A stretch of 5,781 bases of DNA, taken from NCBI GenBank assembly GCA_036568605.1, contig DATCSE010000555.1, forward strand, positions 1 through 5,781, read 5' to 3'. Each line of letters starts with the position of its first letter. Positions within the stretch are counted from its first letter, which is position 1. Positions 1 through 5,292 of this stretch are shown in pieces. The position numbers and the translations under genes are program-made. The notes beneath the pieces are model-generated. The model had not been told where the DNA came from, made no database searches, and saw nothing but the letters and a program-made list of their open reading frames with translations. The DNA comes from DATCSE01 sp036568605 (GTDB lineage: Bacteria; Pseudomonadota; Gammaproteobacteria; Burkholderiales; Burkholderiaceae_C).

Positions 1-1286
1 AGGATGTGGCGCATCAGCTTGAAGCCGCGAACCAGGCGTTCGATGTCGTCGCGCTCGGCGAGGAAGTTCGGGTCGATGCGCGGCGCCGCCAGCGGATCGG
101 CGCTCGCCAGCGTCAGCCTGCCGCGGCTCTTCGGCCGTAGCAGGCAGACGTGGCACGAATAGCCGTGGCCGAACACCGTCTTGCGGCCGTGGTCGATCAG
201 CTTGCCGATCACGAAGTGCAGTTGCAGATCGGGCTGCGCTTCGTCGGGCCGGCTCCTGATGAAGCCACCGGCCTCGGCGAAGTTGGTCGTCAGCATGCCG
301 CTGCGCGCGCGCCGCCATTCGGCGATGCCCTGCAGCGTGCGCCAAACGCCGGCGAACGACAGCCCGAACAAGTCCGTCAACGCCGGTGCGTCCACGATCT
401 GCACGACATCGACATGGTCGTGCAGTTGCGCGCCGACGCCGGGCAGGTCGTGCACGGTCGCGATGCCGTGCTGCTGAAGCTGCGCACCCGGGCCTATGCC
501 CGAGAGCATCAGCAACTGCGGCGACTGCAGCGCGCCGGCGCTGACGATCACCTCGCGGCGCGCCTTCAGGCGCTGCAGCGTGCGGCCGACCTGCGCTTCG
601 ACACCGACCGCGCGTTTGCCATCGAGCAGCAGGCGCGTCGTGCACGCATCAGTCATCACGGTGAGGTTGGGGCGGCTGCGGTGCGGCGTGAGATAGGCCT
701 TCGCGGCGCTGTAGCGCTCGCCGTTGCGATGCGTGACCTGGTAGCGGCCGACGCCTTCCTGCAGCGCGCCGTTGAAGTCGTCGTTCAGCGGAAAGCCGGC
801 CTGCCGCGCGGCCTCGACGAAGATGGGCCCGAAGCGGTTCGGGCTGCGCAGGTCCATCACGTTGAGCGGGCCGCCGGTCGCGTGCCAGGCATCGGCACCG
901 CGCTCGTTGTGCTCGGCGCGCTTGAAGTACGGCAGCACGTCGTCATAGGCCCATCCGGCATTGCCCTCGGCGGCCCACGCGTCGTAGTCCTCGCGCGCGC
1001 CGCGCACGTAGATCATCGCGTTGACCGAGCTGGAGCCGCCGAGCACCTTGCCGCGCGGCTGGTAGCCGCGGCGGCCGTTCAAGCCGGCCTGCGGCACGGT
1101 CTCGAAAGCCCAGTTCGCCTGGCCATTCTTCGCGAGCACCGCGAGGCCGGCCGGGCAATGGATCAGCACGCTGTCGTCGCGCGGGCCGGCTTCGAGCAGG
1201 CAGACCGTGACGTTTGGATCCTCGCTCAAGCGTGCGGCGAGCACGCAGCCGGCGGAGCCGCCGCCGATGACGATGTAGTCGAACAT
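1..1286 (-). CDS. GMC-family FAD-dependent oxidoreductase (AlkJ/choline dehydrogenase-like), partial
   Basis: N-terminal 428 codons of a flavoenzyme that oxidises primary alcohols or choline-like substrates to aldehydes; family members usually have about 530-560 residues, so the C-terminus lies beyond the left edge. Reading from the ATG at 1286, the protein opens with MFDYIVIGGGSAGC, the Rossmann FAD-binding motif (G8, G10, G13), and E32 in LLEAGP should bind the adenosine ribose. The first GMC signature is at residues 78-96 (RGKVLGGSSSVNAMIYVRG) and the second at 251-265 (GALQSPQLLMLSGIG). The stretches NWAFETVPQ and FNGALQEGVGRYQVTHRNG resemble AlkJ-type alcohol dehydrogenases more than BetA. 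The catalytic His pair expected near the C-terminus is outside the window, so activity cannot be judged. The start is fixed by the FAD motif; no good Shine-Dalgarno sequence precedes it. Substrate unknown. The gene is divergent from the peroxiredoxin gene. Confidence 0.93.
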   Translation of the reverse strand, partial: MFDYIVIGGGSAGCVLAARLSEDPNVTVCLLEAGPRDDSVLIHCPAGLAVLAKNGQANWAFETVPQAGLNGRRGYQPRGKVLGGSSSVNAMIYVRGAREDYDAWAAEGNAGWAYDDVLPYFKRAEHNERGADAWHATGGPLNVMDLRSPNRFGPIFVEAARQAGFPLNDDFNGALQEGVGRYQVTHRNGERYSAAKAYLTPHRSRPNLTVMTDACTTRLLLDGKRAVGVEAQVGRTLQRLKARREVIVSAGALQSPQLLMLSGIGPGAQLQQHGIATVHDLPGVGAQLHDHVDVVQIVDAPALTDLFGLSFAGVWRTLQGIAEWRRARSGMLTTNFAEAGGFIRSRPDEAQPDLQLHFVIGKLIDHGRKTVFGHGYSCHVCLLRPKSRGRLTLASADPLAAPRIDPNFLAERDDIERLVRGFKLMRHI

Positions 1287-1441
1287 GGGGAGGCGTGGTG
1301 AAGGCGATGCAGCCGGCTGGTTGAGGCGCCGCGGATCATATCGACGGGTCCCCGGCGCAACCTAGGGCGGTGCGCCTATTCGGCATCGGGGAATTCCATG
1401 CTTGGCGGCGAACCGATGGACGGCTTGCATCCGCCGCCGGC

Positions 1442-1468
1442 GAATAACCGTATAGCCGACGAATCGAG
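1442..1468 (+). promoter_or_regulatory. Possible ECF-sigma-type promoter for the peroxiredoxin gene
   Basis: GAATAACC (1442-1449) is followed after 15 bases by CGAG (1465-1468). An AAC-containing -35 element and a CGA/CGT-type -10 element 15-17 bases apart is the general form of ECF sigma factor promoters. The site lies about 60 bases upstream of the peroxiredoxin ATG, a plausible distance. The match is short and untested, and the actual sigma factor cannot be named; other readings are possible. Confidence 0.22.
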
Positions 1469-1518
1469 CGGTTCTGGCAAGATGCCGCCCCGCGCGCAAG
1501 CGGTTGGTGGTCACGACG

Positions 1519-1524
1519 AAGGAG
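1519..1524 (+). promoter_or_regulatory. Ribosome binding site that sets the peroxiredoxin start
   Basis: AAGGAG ends six bases before the ATG at 1531. This is a near-perfect Shine-Dalgarno match at the right spacing, and it excludes the in-frame TTG at 1504, which has no such site. Confidence 0.85.
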
Positions 1525-1530
1525 TGCTGC

Positions 1531-2100
1531 ATGAACAACAAGCTGACGAGTCGCCTGACGAGCGTGGCCACGCTGGTCCTTCCGTTGCTCGCCGCCGTGC
1601 CGGCGCATGCCGCGTTGGACATAGGCGAGAAGGCACCTGATTTCACCGCACCGGCGGCGCTGGGCGGCAAGACGTACAAGTTCTCGCTCGCCGAGAGCCT
1701 CGCGAAAGGCCCGGTGGTGCTGTACTTCTACCCGGCGTCGTTCACGGACGGCTGCTCCGCTGAGGCCCACGAGTTCGCCGAGGCCATCGACAAGTTCCAG
1801 GCGCTGGGCGCCACGGTGATCGGCGTCTCGACCGACGACATCGACACCCAGGTCAAGTTCTCGCAGCAGGTCTGCCAGGGCAAGTTTCCGGTCGCCTCCG
1901 ATGCGGCCAAGGCGGTCGTCAAGTCGTATGACGCGGCGATGATGGCGATGCCCGACTACGCGAACCGCATCTCGTACGTGATCGCGCCCGATTCGTCGAT
2001 CGTCTACAACTACCAGAGCCTGAACCCGAGCAAGCACGTCACGAACACGCTGGCGGCGCTGCGCGAGTGGGAGAAGGCGCACCCGAAGAAGACGCAGTAG
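1531..2100 (+). CDS. Exported BCP/PrxQ-like peroxiredoxin
   Basis: A 189-residue thiol peroxidase predicted to reduce hydrogen peroxide or organic peroxides in the periplasm. Residues 1-27 form a Sec signal peptide: a basic start, a hydrophobic stretch VATLVLPLLAAV, and an AHA cleavage motif before ALDIG. The mature part starts with GEKAPDFTAP, typical of AhpC-TSA/redoxin proteins. The active site is YPASFTDGCSAEA: P68, T72 and the peroxidatic C75 fit PxxxTxxC. R146 (NRISYVI) is the likely conserved active-site Arg. The usual PrxQ resolving Cys five residues after C75 is replaced by His80. The only other cysteine, C115 (QQVCQGKFP), lies in the region where some PrxQ proteins carry their resolving Cys, so an atypical 2-Cys mechanism is likely; a 1-Cys mechanism is the alternative. 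AAGGAG six bases upstream decides the start. The gene is monocistronic here and convergent with the kinase gene 21 bases away. Confidence 0.93.
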   Translation: MNNKLTSRLTSVATLVLPLLAAVPAHAALDIGEKAPDFTAPAALGGKTYKFSLAESLAKGPVVLYFYPASFTDGCSAEAHEFAEAIDKFQALGATVIGVSTDDIDTQVKFSQQVCQGKFPVASDAAKAVVKSYDAAMMAMPDYANRISYVIAPDSSIVYNYQSLNPSKHVTNTLAALREWEKAHPKKTQ

Positions 2101-2110
2101 CGCGGCCGCA

Positions 2111-2136
2111 CTGGCGCCGCGTCAGCTCGGCGCCGG
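2111..2136. terminator. GC-rich hairpin between convergent genes (possible bidirectional terminator)
   Basis: GGCGCCG (2113-2119) and CGGCGCC (2128-2134) form a perfect 7-bp stem around an 8-base loop. One T-G wobble and one C-G pair extend it to nine pairs. It sits in the short convergent gap and spans the kinase stop codon, a sensible place for transcripts from both sides to end. Neither strand has a T-run after it, so intrinsic termination would be weak and the call is tentative. Confidence 0.3.
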
Positions 2137-3525
2137 CAACGGCAGCAAAACGTCGATCTCCAGCCCCGGCTGCGCATTGCGCGCCGCGAAGCGCCCGCCG
2201 TGCGCCTGTGCCACCAGCCGGCACAAGTAGAGCCCGAGCCCGACACCGCCGGTGCTGCGCAGGCGTGCGCTGTCGGTCCGGTAGAACGCCTCGCTCAGGT
2301 GCGGCAGCTGCGCGTCGCTGACGCCGGGCCCGTGGTCGCGCACGGCCAGGCGGACCCAGCGCTGCCCGTCGTCGCTGGTGTGCCGCGATGTCGAGACGAT
2401 GATAGGCGCCGCCGTCGCATCAGCGTCGGGCTGCGGCCGGCTGTGGCGCAGCGCGTTGTCGATCAGGTTGCGCAACAGAAGGCGCATGCGCGTGCGGTCC
2501 AGCGACAGCGGCGGCAGCTGGGGCGCGAGCTCGGCGCGTATCGCCTGCGCCGCAGCCGGATCGGCGAGTTCGGTGAACTGCGAGCGGATCGTCTCGGTGA
2601 CCAGCGCGTTCAGGTCGGTCGCCTCGGTGTTCAGCGCTGCATGGCCGTCGCCTGCCAGACGCTCGCTCTCGAGCAGGTCGACGATGAGGTCGCGCATCTC
2701 GCCCAGGTCGCGCAGCAGCGCGTCGCGCGCGTCGCCTTCGGCCACCAGCTCGGCGTTCAGGCGCGCGCGCGTCAGCGGTGAGCGCAGTTCGTGGCTGATC
2801 GCGAGCAGCAGCTCGCGCTTGGCATCCAGGCGCTGCTGCAACCCTTCGGCCATGCGGTTGATCTGCAGCGCCAGCTCGCCCAGTTCGTCGCGGCGGCGCG
2901 GTGCGATCGGCTGCGAGAAGTCGCCTTGCCCGAAGCGGATGGCGCCGGCGCGGATGTCGTCCAGCGGCCGCAGCAGCCGGCGCACGATGCGGTAGGCGAG
3001 GGCAGTCAGCAGCAGCATGGCGGCCAAGGTGGCCCAGCCGATCAGGCGCGGCCGATCGTCGGGCGAGTCGTCGCGCGGCAGGTTCGCGAAGCCGAACGTG
3101 ATGCGGTGGCCGTCCGCGGTCGTCCGGCTCGGCCGCCACGGGTTGCCGCGCAGCTCGGTCGGACGGTCGTCGTATCGATTGCGCCAGCGCGGCTCGTCCG
3201 GATGCGACGACCAGTGGACGACCGGCCCGTCGATGCGGATGCGCAGTGGCAGCCGCTCCGTCAGCGCGCGTGCCTTCGCGACGTCGGGCGGCGAACCGAT
3301 CTGCGCGGCCAGCGTGTCCAGGTAGTCGGCGACCAGCGGCCGCGCGTAGTCCTGCCAGCCGTAGCGCAGCGCCGCCTGCATGCCGGCCATGAAGACCAGG
3401 CTGAGCAGCAGCGCGAACAGCAGGAACAGCAGCGTGAGCCGGGCGCCCAACGAGTAGCGCCAGCGTCGGTGCCAGGCCGAGCGTGCGGCGGCGCTTGCGA
3501 CGCGCTCCTCCTGAGTGCCGCTCAC
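2122..3525 (-). CDS. Two-component sensor histidine kinase (CpxA/RstB-like)
   Basis: An inner-membrane kinase of 467 residues that should autophosphorylate and pass phosphate to the regulator encoded just upstream. Domains in order: cytoplasmic basic N-terminus; TM1 about 30-49 (LTLLFLLFALLLSLVFMAGM); a periplasmic sensor region of about 110 residues, rich in Arg, Trp and Asp, matching no domain I recognise; TM2 about 161-180; HAMP about 181-232; the dimerisation/phosphoacceptor helix with H245 in ISHELRSPLTR; and a complete HATPase_c domain with N-box RNLIDNALRHS (352-362), G1 box DHGPG (397-401), F-box EAFYR (412-416) and G2 box GGVGLGL (426-432). All key residues are present, so it should be active. 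The GTG start at 3525 overlaps the regulator's TGA (GTGA), implying translational coupling. The reading frame stays open upstream to about 4014 but only as antisense-free overlap with the regulator gene. The signal sensed is unknown; envelope stress is inferred from the neighbouring Spy-like gene. Confidence 0.95.
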   Translation of the reverse strand: MSGTQEERVASAAARSAWHRRWRYSLGARLTLLFLLFALLLSLVFMAGMQAALRYGWQDYARPLVADYLDTLAAQIGSPPDVAKARALTERLPLRIRIDGPVVHWSSHPDEPRWRNRYDDRPTELRGNPWRPSRTTADGHRITFGFANLPRDDSPDDRPRLIGWATLAAMLLLTALAYRIVRRLLRPLDDIRAGAIRFGQGDFSQPIAPRRRDELGELALQINRMAEGLQQRLDAKRELLLAISHELRSPLTRARLNAELVAEGDARDALLRDLGEMRDLIVDLLESERLAGDGHAALNTEATDLNALVTETIRSQFTELADPAAAQAIRAELAPQLPPLSLDRTRMRLLLRNLIDNALRHSRPQPDADATAAPIIVSTSRHTSDDGQRWVRLAVRDHGPGVSDAQLPHLSEAFYRTDSARLRSTGGVGLGLYLCRLVAQAHGGRFAARNAQPGLEIDVLLPLPAPS

Positions 3526-4202
3526 GCACGCGCCCCGGCGAACGTGTAGCCGGCGTTGCGCAGCGTCTTGATGCACTCGAGCGGCTCGAGCTTCTTGCGC
3601 AGCCGGCTGACCAGGATGTCGACTGCGCGCGTGTGCAGCTCGGCTTCGTGGCCGCGCAGCCGGTTCAGGATCGCGTCGCGGTCGAACACCTTGTTCGGCT
3701 CGGATGCGAGCAGCACCAGCAGTTCGAACTCGGTGCCTGTCAGCTCGGCGGCGCGGTCCTGCACCAGCACCTGGCGCCGTTCGAGGTCGATCTGCAGGCC
3801 TTCGAAGACCAGGCGCTTGGTCGCCGAGCCAGCATCTGGAGCGCGAGCGCGCCGCAGAACGGTCTGGATGCGGGCGAGGAGCTCGCGCGGCTCGAACGGC
3901 TTCGGCAGGTAGTCGTCGGCGCCGATCTCCAAGCCGACGACGCGGTCCATCACGTCGCCGCGCGCGGTCAGCATCACGATGGGCACGTCGCTCTCGCGGC
4001 GGATGCGGCGGCACAGCTCGAAGCCGTCGATCTCGGGCAGCATCACGTCGAGGATCGCGGCGTCGTAGCGGTTTGCGCGCAGCTTCGCGAGGCCGTCGCT
4101 GGGGCGCGTCGCGCTGTCGAGCTGGAACTCGAAACGCGCGAAGTACGCGGCCAACGGCGGCGCGAGCAGCGCGTCGTCGTCGATCAGCAGCAGGCGGCGC
4201 AT
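3522..4202 (-). CDS. OmpR-family response regulator, DNA-binding
   Basis: A cytoplasmic transcription factor of 226 residues, partner of the overlapping kinase. The receiver domain (about 3-115) starts MRRLLLIDDD with acidic pocket D8/D9, phosphoacceptor D52 in AAILDVMLPEIDG, switch Thr T79 in VMLTAR, and invariant K101 in LPKPF. The winged-helix effector domain (about 130-226) has ELTGTEFELLVLLA, RAVDILVSRLRKKL and the final TLRNAGYTF hairpin typical of the OmpR/PhoB class. I chose the ATG at 4202 because the protein then begins as regulators of this class normally do. An in-frame GTG at 4235 would add eleven residues and lies only 10 bases after the upstream lipoprotein stop; neither start has a strong ribosome binding site, so the longer form remains possible. 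It is the second gene of the lipoprotein-regulator-kinase cassette and is likely autoregulatory, as is usual for Cpx-type systems. Confidence 0.95.
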   Translation of the reverse strand: MRRLLLIDDDALLAPPLAAYFARFEFQLDSATRPSDGLAKLRANRYDAAILDVMLPEIDGFELCRRIRRESDVPIVMLTARGDVMDRVVGLEIGADDYLPKPFEPRELLARIQTVLRRARAPDAGSATKRLVFEGLQIDLERRQVLVQDRAAELTGTEFELLVLLASEPNKVFDRDAILNRLRGHEAELHTRAVDILVSRLRKKLEPLECIKTLRNAGYTFAGARA

Positions 4203-4245
4203 CGGACGATTGTCGGCGACGCGCGAGCGCGTCACGTGCCGCCGT

Positions 4246-4719
4246 TCAGCCGCGCCAGCCGCGGTGGCGCTTGGCCATGAAGTCGCGCACCTTCTGCTGC
4301 TGCTCGGGCCTGAGGCTGTCGTAGAAGTCGGCCATCGCGGCGATCACCTCAGGGCTCTTGGTGCGCACCGCGGCCGTCTTGGCCTCCACCAGCGCCTGCG
4401 CGCGGGTGCGGTCGAAGGTCGTGCCGCTGACCAGGGCCCGCAGCTCGGTACGCGGGTCGGCATTGTTGGCGCCGACCAGCGCGAGCCGCTGTTCGCGCAG
4501 CTTGTCGGCGAGCACGCCCAGGCGCTGCTTTTGCGCGTCGTCCAGCGTCAGCTCGCGGCTGACGCGGTCGATCAGGCGTTCGCGCATCTGCTGCGCGTCC
4601 GCCTCGCTCAGCGGCCACTCGCCGCCGTGGCGGTAGCCGTGGCCGCAGCCGGTCAGCCCGCCGACCAGCACGCTCGCGCCGACGAGGCCGTACAGGGTTC
4701 GTTTGATCCAGGGTCGCAT
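4246..4719 (-). CDS. Spy/CpxP-like periplasmic LTXXQ-family protein, predicted lipoprotein
   Basis: A 157-residue envelope protein resembling the Spy/CpxP chaperone and stress-sensor family. The N-terminus (MRPWIKRTLYGLVGASVLVGGLTGC) is a type II signal peptide with lipobox LTGC and lipidated C25; Gly follows the Cys, so sorting to the outer membrane is possible. Two degenerate LTxxQ repeats mark the family: LDDAQ at 59-63 and LRPEQ at 136-140, each with the Thr replaced. The mature protein is almost wholly helical and charged, with His residues at 27, 31 and 152 that could bind metal. AAAAGGA (4726-4732) is six bases before the ATG. It is the first gene of a cassette with the response regulator and kinase, so it probably acts as the accessory sensor or inhibitor of the kinase, as CpxP does for CpxA, or as a stress-induced chaperone. 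Homologues are also annotated as periplasmic heavy metal sensors. Exact role unproven. Confidence 0.87.
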   Translation of the reverse strand: MRPWIKRTLYGLVGASVLVGGLTGCGHGYRHGGEWPLSEADAQQMRERLIDRVSRELTLDDAQKQRLGVLADKLREQRLALVGANNADPRTELRALVSGTTFDRTRAQALVEAKTAAVRTKSPEVIAAMADFYDSLRPEQQQKVRDFMAKRHRGWRG

Positions 4720-4857
4720 GAGGAGTCCTTTTGCTCGGGAGATGGAAGGTGTGCGGTTGTCTGCACACGGATCCCATCGTGCCGAGCGGGACTGCGACCG
4801 TCCTTTCGCCGCGGTATCGCCGTGTTTCGTTTTATCTCACGGCGGGCAGGGGCGATA
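4720..4857. other. Intergenic region upstream of the Spy-like/regulator/kinase cassette
   Basis: 138 bases between the DUF3563 stop and the lipoprotein start. It should hold the cassette promoter, but I cannot point to a convincing -35/-10 pair. It contains the lipoprotein ribosome binding site and the inverted repeat at 4818-4844, whose A/T-rich centre stands out against the GC-rich surroundings. Confidence 0.55.
4818..4844. promoter_or_regulatory. Inverted repeat with A/T-rich core, candidate operator or hairpin
   Basis: CGCCGTG (4818-4824) and CACGGCG (4838-4844) are perfect 7-bp inverted arms around a 13-base A/T-rich core, which reads AGATAAAACGAAA on the minus strand. It lies about 100-125 bases upstream of the lipoprotein ATG and 14 bases beyond the DUF3563 stop. 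It could be a binding site for the cassette's own regulator, or a hairpin ending the DUF3563 transcript; no T-run follows, which argues against an intrinsic terminator. OmpR-class regulators usually bind direct repeats, so the operator reading is uncertain. Confidence 0.35.
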
Positions 4858-5046
4858 TCAGAGCGTCGACGGCAGGTTGTACGCGCCGGAGGGGGCCAGC
4901 CGGTACGCGGTCGAGTCGAGCTGGCGCATGCGGCGCTCGAGGTCGTAGATGTCGGTGGCTTCGGCCAGGTAGCGCTCGTTTGGGTCCTGCTCCGGCGTGG
5001 CCGAGAAAACGAACAGGGTCTTGAGCGAGTTCAGAAAAGCGTTCAT
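4858..5046 (-). CDS. DUF3563 family small protein
   Basis: A 62-residue protein of unknown function. Its centre, YLAEATDIYDLERRMRQLD at residues 26-44, matches what I know of the DUF3563 family, short proteins frequent in Burkholderiales. The N-terminus (MNAFLNSLKTLFVF) is an amphipathic or weakly hydrophobic helix, too short for a confident membrane anchor; the C-terminal 16 residues are polar and lack a recognisable motif. There are no cysteines and no enzyme signature. A GAGG ribosome binding site (5053-5056) is six bases before the ATG, and codon use has the same G/C-ending bias as the neighbours, both supporting a real gene. It is read in the same direction as the Spy-like cassette, but 138 bases separate them, so it is probably a separate transcript. 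No function can be assigned. Confidence 0.85.
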   Translation of the reverse strand: MNAFLNSLKTLFVFSATPEQDPNERYLAEATDIYDLERRMRQLDSTAYRLAPSGAYNLPSTL

Positions 5047-5088
5047 GGGGAACCTCGCGGTTCGGGGTTGTGTTGAGACAGGGCGTCA

Positions 5089-5109
5089 GTCTAAGGGAAA
5101 ACCCTAGAC
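5089..5109. promoter_or_regulatory. Imperfect inverted repeat around an AAAA centre
   Basis: GTCTAAGGG and CCCTAGAC flank AAAA: eight pairs with a single bulged A. It lies 43-63 bases upstream of the DUF3563 start, within the expected promoter zone, and abuts the palindrome GACCATGGTC (5107-5116), sharing its GAC. It may be an operator; read as RNA it would be a small hairpin. No regulator can be named from the sequence. Confidence 0.4.
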
Positions 5110-5124
5110 CATGGTCCCCTGAAT

Positions 5125-5152
5125 TCCCACAATCCGGGCATGGATCCCACAA
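5125..5152. repeat. Two direct repeats TCCCACAA with 20-base period
   Basis: TCCCACAA occurs at 5125-5132 and 5145-5152. The shortened match CACAA recurs at 5189-5193, again in the same 20-base register, with the position at 5169 not matching. Spacing near two helical turns would place the copies on one face of the DNA, as is common for direct-repeat binding sites. Two 8-mers could also recur by chance. Confidence 0.4.
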
Positions 5153-5292
5153 AACGGCACCAACATCGTGCAGATCAAGGGGAATTGCACAACTGTGTGC
5201 GCCGCAGGGGCAGCGCCGCCCATCAGCCGGAGCGGCGCCCGAATCGGCTAACCTCCCGCACCTTGCCCTCGTGGTGACGCACCGGAGATTGC

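Larger units (their letters stand above)
1287..1530. other. Divergent intergenic region between the GMC oxidoreductase and peroxiredoxin genes
   Basis: These 244 bases must contain the promoters of both divergent genes. They are less GC-rich towards the peroxiredoxin side. I see no clear sigma-70 pair: TTGCAT at 1425-1430 and TATAGC at 1451-1456 are 20 bases apart, which is too far. A possible ECF-type promoter is listed separately. An 8-bp palindrome (GGAATTCC, 1390-1397) and GGCGGCG/CGCCGCC arms (1404-1410 and 1432-1438) are present, but such arms are common by chance at this GC content. No small gene with a ribosome binding site was evident. Confidence 0.6.
5047..5292. other. Divergent intergenic region between the DUF3563 and ABC exporter genes, rich in short repeats
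   Basis: 246 bases of noticeably lower GC in the first half. It contains an imperfect inverted repeat (5089-5109), a 10-bp palindrome (5107-5116), two direct copies of TCCCACAA exactly 20 bases apart (5125 and 5145), a GCACA/TGTGC dyad (5187-5200) and a GC-rich hairpin (GCGCCGC 5213-5219, GCGGCGC 5232-5238). It must serve as promoter region for both divergent genes. No convincing sigma-70 pair was found; TAACCT at 5249-5254 is a poor candidate -10 for the exporter. Confidence 0.6.

Noticed and set aside
150..1301. A 383-codon open frame on the plus strand
   Set aside because: It is the antisense shadow of the GMC oxidoreductase; its product is low-complexity Ala/Arg-rich sequence with no motif, while the minus-strand frame gives a continuous, motif-complete flavoenzyme.
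1404..1438. GGCGGCG/CGCCGCC arms as a hairpin or attenuator before the peroxiredoxin
   Set aside because: The 21-base loop and pure G/C arms are expected by chance here, and the arms lie upstream of the likely promoter, so they would not be in the transcript.
1336..2082. A 248-codon minus-strand open frame opposite the peroxiredoxin
   Set aside because: Antisense to a clear peroxiredoxin with its own signal peptide and ribosome binding site; its Arg/Val-rich product has no recognisable domain.
3505..3512. A perfect AGGAGGAG Shine-Dalgarno-like sequence on the minus strand inside the kinase gene
   Set aside because: No ATG, GTG or TTG lies at a usable distance after it; it simply encodes Gln-Glu-Glu codons near the kinase N-terminus.
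3526..4014. An N-terminal extension of the kinase reading frame through the regulator gene
   Set aside because: The extra 163 codons are an out-of-frame reading of the regulator and are Arg/Pro-rich; the GTG at 3525 precedes the first membrane helix and matches kinase architecture.
4826..4837. A possible CpxR box (GTAAA-type direct repeat) in ATAAAACGAAAC, minus strand
   Set aside because: Neither half matches GTAAA well and the spacing is wrong for the E. coli consensus; only the surrounding dyad is kept as a candidate.
2200..5076. A chain of long plus-strand open frames across the kinase, regulator and lipoprotein genes
   Set aside because: All are Ala/Arg-rich antisense shadows caused by high GC; the minus-strand frames carry every expected two-component motif.
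5213..5238. GC-rich 7-bp hairpin upstream of the exporter as a terminator or riboswitch
   Set aside because: No T-run follows and no riboswitch core is recognisable; it is mentioned only as part of the intergenic description.
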